Origin: Haliea sp.
Lineage (GTDB): Bacteria > Pseudomonadota > Gammaproteobacteria > Pseudomonadales > Halieaceae
Direction: 5' to 3'
NCBI GenBank assembly: GCA_016704305.1
Contig: JADJAL010000007.1
Span: forward strand, 102,868-166,867
Length of the DNA stretch: 64,000 bases
Shown here one piece after another: positions 56,943-64,000 of this stretch. The position numbers were made by a program, and so were the translations under genes. Below the pieces are notes generated by a model. That model was not told the DNA's origin. It was given only the letters and a program-made list of their open reading frames with translations, and did not search any database. Positions within the stretch are counted from its first letter, which is position 1. The number at the start of each line of letters is the position of its first letter.

Positions 56943-57587
56943 TTGCTCAAGCCACAGATAATCAAGAGCCTTCCCAACGTGGAAAATTTCCTGCGACATT
57001 GTCAGCGCAAGGATTTCAGGGCCAAAAGTGTCGTACTGAAGCAAGGAGAGCAGAGCAATTCACTCTGCCTCATTCTCGATGGATCTGTTTCGGTAATGGT
57101 GGAAGATGAATCCGAACCGGGGCATATGCTGGTGGTAGCCTATCTGAATCCCGGCGATTTTGTCGGGGAAATGGGGCTGTTCGATAACGATTCGCCGGTG
57201 CGCAGCGCGATGGTGGTCGCCAAAACCCAGTGCGAGGTTGCGGAAATCACCTACGAGCGCTTCCACCAGATTCGCAATCAGTTCCCCGACATCCTCTATG
57301 CCGTGTCCAGGCAGTTGGGCGCGCGCTTGCGCCAGACCACGCGCAAATTGAGCGATCTGGCGTTTGTCGATGTTTCCGGACGTATCGCGCACACCCTGCT
57401 GGACCTGTGCCGGGAACCGGATGCGATGACACACCCGGATGGCATGCAGATCAAGATCACGCGCCAGGAGCTGGGCAAGATCGTCGGTTGCTCGCGCGAA
57501 ATGGCCGGGCGCGTGCTCAAGAGCCTGGAGCAGGATGGGCTGGTGTCGGTGTCTGGTAAGACTATGGTGGTTTACGGGACGCGGTAG
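56943..57587 (+). CDS. vfr: Vfr/CRP-type cyclic AMP receptor regulator
   Basis: 214 residues. The cyclic-nucleotide domain is seen in VVLKQGEQSNSLCLILDGSVSVMVEDE and FVGEMGLFDNDSPVRSAMVVAKTQCEVAEI (cAMP phosphate-binding FGEL-type loop as FVGEMGLF), and the long dimer helix follows. The helix-turn-helix is ITRQELGKIVGCSREMAGRVLKSLEQDGLVSVSG, matching CRP/Vfr recognition residues R-E-M--R. Vfr controls virulence, motility and carbon genes in Pseudomonas. It is divergent from the OsmC gene, the arrangement around vfr/crp and yhfA in related genomes. A 405-base gap with two hairpins follows. Confidence 0.92.
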   Translation: MLKPQIIKSLPNVENFLRHCQRKDFRAKSVVLKQGEQSNSLCLILDGSVSVMVEDESEPGHMLVVAYLNPGDFVGEMGLFDNDSPVRSAMVVAKTQCEVAEITYERFHQIRNQFPDILYAVSRQLGARLRQTTRKLSDLAFVDVSGRIAHTLLDLCREPDAMTHPDGMQIKITRQELGKIVGCSREMAGRVLKSLEQDGLVSVSGKTMVVYGTR

Positions 57588-57671
57588 TTTTAGGCGGACC
57601 TACTTGGGTTCATTGAAGAGTCCGGTTTAGTGAGTTGATGGGGTTGGCGGTATTGAGCCAGCTGGCGGATT

Positions 57672-57744
57672 GGGGGTTGGGTGGGTGCAAGTCGCCCGCT
57701 TCCCCGATACTCGCGAACGACTTAACCACCCACCGCCCAAACCC
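57672..57744. repeat. Family I stem-loop, copy 3
   Basis: Arms 57672-57694 and 57718-57744 pair imperfectly (GGGTG/CACCC and AAGTCG/CGACTT cores with a gap). The 23-base loop, read on the minus strand, is TTCGCGAGTATCGGG then GAAGCGGG, the same as in copies 2 and 4. Lies in the convergent vfr/trpC gap. Confidence 0.75.
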
Positions 57745-57793
57745 TTCTTCCGTGCCATCGAACGAATCATCCTTCTGCCAGTGTCGGGATCGA

Positions 57794-57866
57794 GGCTCTG
57801 GTAGTGACAGCGTAATCGTTCGCGAGTATCGGGGAAGCGAGCGATTACGCTGTCACTACCGGAGCC
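57794..57866. repeat. Family I stem-loop, copy 4
   Basis: Arms 57794-57818 and 57842-57866 pair at 24 of 25 positions. The 23-base loop starts TTCGCGAGTATCGGG and ends GAAGCGAG. Outer bases GGCTCYGG are shared with copy 1. The remaining gap to trpC has no gene. Confidence 0.85.
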
Positions 57867-57992
57867 GCTCGCTGGAATGAACACCAGAATTCTTGATCGA
57901 TGCACTCCCAGTCAACAACCAGCTGAAAACCTACAACTCGCCGACTACTGATCAGATACTCACAGCCCAATCACGCTACACCGCTGGGCCAG

Positions 57993-58793
57993 TCAGAAAA
58001 ACAACTCCCGCAATTTCTCCCCAGGCTCATCAGCCCGCATAAACGCCTCGCCCACCAGAAACGCCAGCACATTCGCATCGCGCATCAGCGCCACATCGGC
58101 GGCCGTGTGAATGCCGCTTTCCGTCACCACCAGCCGATCACCGGGTATGTATGGCAGCAAATCCAGCGTCGTCGCCAACCGGGTATCAAAGTTGTGCAGG
58201 TCCCGATTGTTGATGCCGATCAGCGGCGTGGGCAGTTCGAGAGCGCGCTCCAGTTCGGCGCGGTCGTGCACTTCCACCAGCACATCCACGCCCACATCCA
58301 TCGCTGTCTGCATCAGTTCGCGCATCTGCTCGTCAGCGAGGGCTGCAACTATTAATAGCACCGCATCGGCACCGATCGCTCGCGCCTCCACCACCTGGTA
58401 GGGATCGACGGTAAAGTCCTTGCGCAATACCGGCAGGTCACAGGCTGCCCGGGCCTGTTGGAGATAGGCGTCGCTCCCCTGGAAGAAGTCCTGGTCGGTC
58501 AGCACGGAGAGGCAGGCGGCGCCGCCCTGTTGATAGCTCTTTGCGATCTGCGCGGGATTAAAATCCGCGCGAATCACGCCCTTGCTCGGAGAGGCTTTCT
58601 TGACCTCCGCGATCACGGCGGGCTCACCGGCGGCGGTGCGCTGCCGCAGGGCGGCGCAGAATCCGCGCGGAGCGCCCTGTTCGCTGATGCGACTTTCGAG
58701 ACTGGCCAGCGACTGCGCGGCGCGGCGCTCGGCGACCTCCTCGGCCTTGCGCGCCAGAATCGCGCGCAAAATGGTCGGCGGCTGACGCGACAT
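57993..58793 (-). CDS. trpC: Indole-3-glycerol phosphate synthase
   Basis: 266 residues, TIM barrel. The N-terminal PTILRAILARKAEEVAERRA, KKASPSKGVIRADFNP with the catalytic lysines, VLRKDFTVDPYQVVEARAIGADAVLLIV, and ESGIHTAADVALM near the C-terminus are all conserved. Ring closure step of tryptophan synthesis. Last gene of the leftward trpE-G-D-C group, starting four bases after trpD. Confidence 0.97.
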   Translation of the reverse strand: MSRQPPTILRAILARKAEEVAERRAAQSLASLESRISEQGAPRGFCAALRQRTAAGEPAVIAEVKKASPSKGVIRADFNPAQIAKSYQQGGAACLSVLTDQDFFQGSDAYLQQARAACDLPVLRKDFTVDPYQVVEARAIGADAVLLIVAALADEQMRELMQTAMDVGVDVLVEVHDRAELERALELPTPLIGINNRDLHNFDTRLATTLDLLPYIPGDRLVVTESGIHTAADVALMRDANVLAFLVGEAFMRADEPGEKLRELFF

Positions 58794-58797
58794 CCGC

Positions 58798-59838
58798 TCA
58801 GCCCTGCCCGCGCATCAGCTGCGTGAAATCGATAAATTGCTTGAGCTTTTCCTCTGCCAGATGGCTCGCCAGTGCATCCTCTGCCATCGCCACCCCGTCG
58901 GCCAGCGTGGCGGCAATGCCGCTGACGTAGATGGTCGCTCCGGCGTTGAGGGCGAGCATCGCCGCGGCTTTTTTCGCCGCCTCGTCATCGGCGCCGGCCA
59001 GCGCCCGGCGAATCAGGCTTGCTGATTGGGTCGCACTGCTGACGGACAATCCGTCCAGGCTTTGTGGCTGCAGCGCAAAATCCTCGGGGCAGATGCGATA
59101 GCTCTCGATATTGCCATCGCGAAGCTCCGTCACCTGCGTCCCGCCGGCGATGGAAATCTCGTCCAGCCCGTCGTCCGAGTGCACGACCAGGGCGTGTTCT
59201 GAACCCAGCATTTTGAGCACCTCGGCCATGGGCTGGCACAAGTGCGCGGAATAGACACCGATCACCTGTCGCTTCACCCCGGCCGGATTAGTGAGCGGCC
59301 CCAGGATATTAAAGACTGTGCGCATGCCGAGCTCGCGGCGCGGACCGATGGCGTGGCGCATCGCACTGTGGTGCACCGGCGCAAACATAAACCCCACGCC
59401 CACCGCGTCGATCGCACGCGCCACCTCGTCAGGCGTCAGGTCCAGCGGCATACCGAATTCTTCCAGCACATCCGACATACCGCTCGTACTGGAGGCTGCG
59501 CGATTACCGTGCTTGGCGACCGTGGCGCCGGACGCGGCCACCACAAAGCAGGCGCCGGTCGAGACGTTGAACAAATTGGCGCCGTCGCCACCCGTCCCGA
59601 CCAGATCGACGAGATGGGGGCCGCTGACATGGACCGGACTGGCAAGCTCGCGCATCACCTGCGCCGCACCGGCGATCTCCTCAGTGGTCTCCCCTTTGAT
59701 GCGCAGCGCAATCAGCAGGCCGCCGATCTGTGCGTCCGTGGCATCGCCGCGCATGATCTGGTGCATCACATCCTGCATCTCGATGCGACTGAGATTGCCA
59801 CCCTCCACTACCCTGACCAGGGCCTGCTGAATATTCAT
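58798..59838 (-). CDS. trpD: Anthranilate phosphoribosyltransferase
   Basis: 346 residues. LVDLVGTGGDGANLFNVSTGACFVVAASGATVAKHGNRAASSTSGMSDVLEEFG is the PRPP/anthranilate binding signature; FAPVHHSAMRHAIGPRRELGMRTVFNILGPLTNP and VVHSDDGLDEIS follow. Transfers phosphoribose to anthranilate. Normal length, intact frame, between trpG (11 bases upstream) and trpC. Confidence 0.98.
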   Translation of the reverse strand: MNIQQALVRVVEGGNLSRIEMQDVMHQIMRGDATDAQIGGLLIALRIKGETTEEIAGAAQVMRELASPVHVSGPHLVDLVGTGGDGANLFNVSTGACFVVAASGATVAKHGNRAASSTSGMSDVLEEFGMPLDLTPDEVARAIDAVGVGFMFAPVHHSAMRHAIGPRRELGMRTVFNILGPLTNPAGVKRQVIGVYSAHLCQPMAEVLKMLGSEHALVVHSDDGLDEISIAGGTQVTELRDGNIESYRICPEDFALQPQSLDGLSVSSATQSASLIRRALAGADDEAAKKAAAMLALNAGATIYVSGIAATLADGVAMAEDALASHLAEEKLKQFIDFTQLMRGQG

Positions 59839-59849
59839 GCCGACTCCCT

Positions 59850-60423
59850 CTACTGTTCCAGGAAATTGCGCAACAGGTCGTGCCCGTGCGCCGTGAGTAT
59901 GGATTCCGGATGGAATTGCACGCCCTCCACCGGCATCTGGCGATGTCGCAGGCCCATGATCTCATCGATCTCGCCGGCCTCGGTCTGCGTCCAGGCGGTA
60001 ATCTCCAGGCAGTCCGGCAGGGTGTCTCGCTCCACCACCAGGCTGTGGTAGCGCGTCGCCTCAAACGGCAGGCTGAGATCGCGAAAAACGCCTTTGCCGT
60101 TGTGGTAGATCGCCGAGGTTTTACCGTGCATCACCTTGCGCGCGCGCACCACCCTGCCGCCGAACACCTGGCCGATACTCTGGTGCCCCAGGCAAATGCC
60201 CAGCAGCGGCACCACCCCGGCATACTGGCGGATCACCTCCATCGAGATGCCCGCCTCGTTCGGCGTACACGGCCCCGGCGACACCACGATTTTCTCCGGC
60301 GCCAGCGCGGCGATATCCGCCACCGTGATCTCGTCATTGCGCACCACGAGTACCTCGGCGCCGAGCTCGCCGGTACTGCACCACGTTGTAGGTGAAGGAG
60401 TCGTAGTTATCGATCATCAGCAT
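59850..60423 (-). pseudogene. trpG: Anthranilate synthase glutamine amidotransferase subunit, one frame break
   Basis: Class I glutamine amidotransferase. The start (MLMIDNYDSFTYNVVQY) is in one frame at 60423; the rest from RNDEITV is in another. Adding two bases (TC) near 60373 gives QYLGELGAEVLVVRNDEITV, the family sequence, so a deletion of two bases in the consensus is likely. Catalytic residues are intact: GICLGHQSIG (nucleophile Cys) and GVQFHPES (His-Glu dyad). No stop separates it from the trpE end in the first frame, see the trpE entry. Confidence 0.87.
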
Positions 60424-61904
60424 GCTCACCCTCCCTGCCAGCACCATGGAAGCGGCGCGAAACATCGCGCGCGCCTTGTTGTGCGTCTCTTCCCATTCGA
60501 GCGCCGGCACGGAATCCGCCACCACGCCGCCACCGGCCTGCACATAAGGCCTGCCATCCTTGATCACGGCGGTGCGTATCGCGATGGCGGTGTCCATGTC
60601 GCCCGCCCAGGCAATATAGCCCACCGCGCCGCCATAGACGCCGCGCTTGACGGCTCCAGCTCGTCGATGATTTCCATCGCGCGGATCTTCGGCGCGCCGC
60701 TCAGGGTGCCCGCCGGCAGCGTGGCCCGCAGCACATCGAAGCCGACTTGCCGGGTTTCAACTTCCCGATCACGTTGGACGATGTGCATCAGCATGCGAGT
60801 AGCGCTCGACGATCATGGAGTCCGTCAGCTGCACCGAGCCGGTTTGCGCGATGCGGCCCCACGTCGTTGCGCCCCAGGTCGATCAGCATCAGGTGCTCGG
60901 CGATTTCCTCGGGTCCGCGAGGAGTTCCGCCTCCATGGCCTTGTCCTCCTCCTCGGTATGCCCGCGCCCCCGCCGGGTACCCGGCGATGGGCCGTCACCG
61001 GTCACCACGCCTTTTTCAGCCTGGCCAGGATTTCCGGGGAGGAGCCGACGATGTGGAAATCTTCCATGTCCAGGAAGAACATGTAGGGCGAGGGGTTCAG
61101 GTTGCGCAGCGCGCGATACAGGTTCAGTGGCGGCGCGTCGAACGGGATGCTCATACGCTGTGACGGCACCACCTGCATGACATCACCGGCCAGCACGTAC
61201 TCCTTGACCTTCTCCACACTGGCCTCGTACATCGCCTGCGTGAAGTCCGACTCGGCCTGCTCTTCCAGCGCCGCGCTGTTGGCCGCCGCCAGCACCACCT
61301 CCGGCAGTGGCCGCATGGGCTCACGCAGCCGCGCCACCAGCACCGACAGACGCTCCTCGGCCAACTCCAGCGCATTCTCCAGCGCAGCGTCTGCGTTGAC
61401 GATCAGGCGAATGATGCCCGCCAGATTGTCGAACACGAGCACTTCCTCGGACACCATCAGCAGGATATCCGGCGTTCCCAGCCGATCCCGGTGGCGTACC
61501 CGCCAACAGGCGCGGCTCCACATAGCGCACGGTGTCGTAGCCAAGCAGCCCACCAGTCCGCCGTGGAACACGGGTAGATCGCGCGCGGCGCACTGCGATA
61601 ACGCTGTTGGAAAGCCTCGGCGAATGCGAGTGGATCAGCGACCTCCTCGCTCTCTCAATACACCATCGACCCAGACTTCCACACGCTGGCCGAAGGCCTT
61701 CAGCAGCGTGGACAGGGCAGCCCGATGATGGAATAACGGCCCCATTTCTCACCGCCCTGCACCGATTCAAAGAAATACGAATGACGGGCCTTCGGCCAGT
61801 TTGCGATACACGCTGAGGGGTTTCGAGATCCGCCAACACTTCGCGGCTGACGGAATGCGGTTGTAATCTTGTTGCTGCAAGCGCAGCAAATCCTGCTGTT
61901 TCAT
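60424..61904 (-). pseudogene. trpE: Anthranilate synthase component I, heavily frame-shifted
   Basis: Chorismate to anthranilate. All parts are recognisable but across changing frames: MKQQDLLRLQQQDYNRIP (start 61904), SVSREVLADLETP, LSVYRKLAEGP, GLLGYDTVRYVEPRLLAG, PDILLMVSEEVLVFDNLAGI, VKEYVLAGDVMQVVPSQRMSIPFDAPPLNLYRALRNLNPSPYMFFLDM, IVGSSPEILARL, LRATLPAGTLSGAPKIRAMEIIDELE, VGYIAWAGDMDTAIAIRTAVI, QAGGGVVADSVP. At least seven frame changes are needed. A real gene decayed to this extent would not keep every motif, so consensus error is favoured. In the last frame no stop precedes trpG (GRVSMLMIDNY); a TrpEG fusion or one more indel before a TGA are both possible. Confidence 0.85.
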
Positions 61905-62207
61905 GGGATGTCCTCGAAGAACTAAGTGCGTAATACAGTCGTGAAAAAAAGCCCTGGCTACCATCGCCAGCGGTGACCTCACGCATCGACAGCAGGCCGA
62001 TGCTCTTACGCAGTGCTGTTTTCACAGCGTTCTCCAGGAATTGGGGCTGCCTATTTTACATATCGACGGGCTGTTGGCAACGCGTCGCGGGGTGGCAATG
62101 TTGTGAATTCTGGTTACTTCGTTGATGACGCTTATTGGTCGGGCTGGATAGAACCGCTTCGTTGTCGGTACAGGTCTATCGGCTTTGGTTAACGCCGCTT
62201 CGTTGTC

Positions 62208-62278
62208 GGCGTTGGTCTCCCGGCAGCCTGTCCGCTCAAAAGCTCATTCGCTCGGCAGGCTGCCGGGAGACCAACGCC
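62208..62278. repeat. Family II stem-loop, copy 3 (with a flanking 15-bp direct repeat)
   Basis: Arms 62208-62230 and 62256-62278 are perfect complements over 23 bases, topped by GCAGCCTG/CAGGCTGC. The 25-base loop, on the minus strand, is GAGCGAATGAGCTTTTGAGCGG. Directly upstream the 15-mer CCGCTTCGTTGTCGG occurs twice, at 62154-62168 and 62195-62209. The gap from 61905 to 62581 between trpE and rpe shows no gene. Confidence 0.85.
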
Positions 62279-62334
62279 TTGCATCGGGTTAAGGCAAGAG
62301 CCGTTATAATGTTGAGGCTACAAGATACTTGAGT

Positions 62335-62414
62335 TTGCGTTGCGAAGGTGGGGTGGCCTGAAGAGCGAATGAGCTTTTTGAGCGAACAGGTCACCCCACC
62401 CCTTCGCAACGCAA
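62335..62414. repeat. Family II stem-loop, copy 4
   Basis: Arms 62335-62360 and 62387-62414 pair with one mismatch and one 2-base bulge (TTGCGTTGCGAAGG/CCTTCGCAACGCAA outer part exact). The loop 62361-62386 is AAGAGCGAATGAGC then TTTTTGAGCGAA; the stem top is GGCCTG/CAGGTC. Confidence 0.85.
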
Positions 62415-62463
62415 GCCGCACCGGGACAAAGGCTGTTGAAGCGCTCGGGTCTGCTGCGGAGCT

Positions 62464-62544
62464 GGTGCTTGCCTGCGGTGGGCGGGATGGCCTGAAGAGC
62501 GAATGAGCTTTGAGCGAACGGCTATCCGCCCCGCAGCAAGCACC
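62464..62544. repeat. Family II stem-loop, copy 5
   Basis: Arms 62464-62494 and 62519-62544 pair imperfectly (GGTGCTTGC/GCAAGCACC outer part exact). The loop 62495-62518 is AAGAGCGAATGAGC then TTTGAGCGAA, nearly the same as copy 4, 105 bases away, while the arms differ entirely. Confidence 0.8.
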
Positions 62545-62581
62545 GGGAAGCGGAAAGACCCACACGCAAAAATCTATCGAA

Positions 62582-63255
62582 TTAAACCGCAACCTTCGCC
62601 AACTCCGCCCGCATCTGCTCAATCACCACCGCATAATCCGGCTGATTAAAGATCGCCGACCCGGCCAACGAACGTATCCGCCCCGGCCGCAGCGATCTCG
62701 GCGATGTTCTTCGGCGTAACCCCCGCCGTCAATTTCGAGGCGAATATCCAGCCCCGATGCGTCAATCATCGCGCGCGCCTCGCGCAACTTGCCCAACGTG
62801 CCGGGAATAAAGGACGGGCCGCCAAACCCCGGGTTGACCGACATCAGCAACACCATGTCCACCTTGTCCAGCACATAGCGCAGCGTCCAGCCCGACATGC
62901 GGGTTGAACACCAGGCCCGCCTTGCAGCCGGCGTCGCGGATCAGTTGCGGGAGCGATCAACGTGGATGGAAGCATCGGGATGGAACGTGATATAGCTGGC
63001 GCCGGCCTCGGCAAAATCGCCAATCAGCGCATCGACCGGGCTCACCATCAGGTGCACGTCGATATCCGCAGTGATGCCGTACTTGCGCAGGGCCTTGCAC
63101 ACCATCGGCCCGATGGTCAGGTTCGGCACGTAGTGGTTGTCCATCACATCGAAATGGACAATGTCGGCCCCGGCGGCGAGCACCGCATCCACCTCTGCAC
63201 CCAGGCGCGCGAAATCGGCAGAGAGAATGGACGGGGCGATCAGGTAGTTGGCCAT
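62582..63255 (-). pseudogene. rpe: Ribulose-phosphate 3-epimerase, several frame breaks
   Basis: Pentose-phosphate/Calvin enzyme. MANYLIAPSILSADFARLGAEVDAVLAAGADIVHFDVMDNHYVPNLTIGPMVCKAL is intact with the metal residues; after ASIHVDRS (near 62945) the frame changes, resumes as LRYVLDKVDMVLLMSVNPGFGGPSFIPGTLGKLREARAMIDASGLDIRLEIDGG, and changes again near 62720 for VTPKNIAEIAAAGAD and the C-terminus ending VAKVAV with a TAA at 62582. At least four breaks are needed, close to those in trpE, which points to poor consensus here. It is upstream of trpE in the same direction. Confidence 0.85.
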
Positions 63256-63411
63256 GGTGGACTCCGGGCAGGGTGCGATTTGGAATGTGCAATATGCTGT
63301 GAGCAGGGCGCTATTCTAGCGAGTAAACGGCGTCGGCACACCGGTAACGGGGGCAGCGGGAAAAGAGGACGCGGGGCGGCGGCGACGATGGACAGCCTGC
63401 ATGGCGGAGTG

Positions 63412-64000
63412 TCAGGCCCGTGCGCTGATCGCGATGTCGAGCGCGCGCAGGCGCTCGCGGGAGTACCCACGTCCGCCATTCACCGGCATAGCGTTCGCCA
63501 ACCAGGCGGCCCCTGCGAGATTGCTGCATCCAGCAGGGGCCGCAGGGCCAATTTGCCAGGCGCGATGCCGGCAAAAAGCCGGGCGTAGAGGCCAACGCCA
63601 CTGTAGGTCCAGCCATTGCGCCCGCCGCCAGCACCCGGATCCTGTCGTTGCTATCGAGCGCGAAATCGCCGGCGGGGTGTTGCGGCGGGTTGCCGACCAT
63701 CACGAGATGGGCGCTTTCGTCGGCTTGCAGCGCGTACGTCGCCAGGCGTGCGAACGGGTAATCGGTCCAGACATCGCCGTTCACAACAAGGAATGGCGCC
63801 TCCCCCAACACAGGGAAGCGCCGCATAATCGCCGGCGGTTTCCAGCGGCGCGGCCTCGGAGCAGGTAAACGATGTCGACGCCCCAGGCGTTGCCATCGCC
63901 GCAGTAGGCCTCGATCTGCCCGGCGAGGTGACACGTTGATCACCAGCTCCCGCGAGTCCGCCGCCGCCAGCCGCCGGATATGGTGCTCGATCAGCGGGAT
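63412..64000 (-). pseudogene. MurU-like nucleotidyltransferase, broken frame, 5' end beyond the window
   Basis: Sugar-phosphate nucleotidyltransferase like MurU (MurNAc-alpha-1-P uridylyltransferase of the peptidoglycan recycling route). Visible: IPLIEHHIRRLAAADSRELVIN at the edge, FPVLGEAPFLVVNGDVWTDYPFARL with the metal-binding D, YALQADESAHLVMVGNPPQHPAGDFALDSNDRIRVLAAG, and the C-terminus LRALDIAISARA. These lie in at least three frames; end TGA at 63412. Assignment to MurU over other NTP transferases (GlmU-N, HddC) rests on the PPQHPAGDFAL stretch, with anmK as a pathway mate at the other end of the window. Confidence 0.75.

Noticed and set aside
60424..61904. trpE as a true decaying pseudogene
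   Set aside because: All motifs survive across frames, and neighbouring genes show the same clustered indels, so sequencing error is favoured; still labelled as broken because the frame is not intact.
62154..62544. Integron attC sites
   Set aside because: Variable sequence with kept folding recalls attC, but the core-site motif GTTRRRY/RYYYAAC is missing, the loop rather than the ends is conserved, and there are no cassettes or integrase.

Overview
The window reads as chromosomal DNA of a GC-rich aerobic gammaproteobacterium. Gene content (anmK-erpA, a Vfr/CRP-type regulator, dusB-fis, PolB, Coq7, a HemB without the zinc cysteines, ClpX-free housekeeping blocks typical of the Cellvibrionales/Halieaceae-Pseudomonas side) suggests a marine member of that group; this placement is inference from gene content, not a search. 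No rRNA, tRNA, CRISPR array, prophage or insertion sequence was recognised.

Layout. 0-4.7 kb: M23 peptidase and anmK facing erpA, bactofilin, a coiled-coil membrane protein and argC. 4.9-10.3 kb: ClC channel, HemJ, alcohol dehydrogenase, sulfotransferase. 10.6-17.4 kb: a secreted beta-propeller/two-haem protein, an Lgt-like membrane protein, a glycerate-kinase-like enzyme and an acyltransferase. 17.5-21.7 kb: hemL, hemB, a secreted protein and a diguanylate cyclase. 22.2-24.5 kb: NUDIX hydrolase and a ModF-like ABC protein, followed by about 450 bases of near-pure G/C homopolymers that look like an assembly fault. 25.0-35.5 kb, all leftward: a copper-bufferin operon (ECF sigma, anti-sigma, BufA, BufB, BufC, DoxX) downstream of an RND pump, a TPR lipoprotein and PBP1b. 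35.6-45.1 kb: adenosine kinase, patatin-ferredoxin fusion, GT61-like enzyme, sulfatase, DNA polymerase II, pentapeptide protein, DUF2333 and a PCuAC copper chaperone. 45.3-55.9 kb, all rightward: dsbD, aroQ-accB-accC, prmA, dusB-fis-purH-purD, coq7. 56.4-64 kb: OsmC, Vfr-like regulator, and leftward rpe-trpE-trpG-trpD-trpC with the end of a murU-like gene at the right edge.

The most unusual signal is a set of intergenic stem-loops: at least nine hairpins in four gaps, most with long near-perfect stems whose sequence differs from copy to copy, while the apical loops belong to two conserved families (TTCGCGAGTATCGGG...GAAGCG, and GAGCGAAT...TGAGCGAA). A tenth, larger hairpin lies before dusB. 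They occupy the long convergent gene junctions and the rpe-trpE gap, where gph is often found in relatives.

Quality warning: single- or double-base indels break many otherwise intact genes (Lgt-like, acyltransferase, BufC, RND permease, PBP1b, adenosine kinase stop, sulfatase, trpG, trpE, rpe, murU). Most sit at short runs, and the last 4 kb is the worst, so these are more likely consensus errors than true pseudogenes. Coordinates for those genes span the joined frames.
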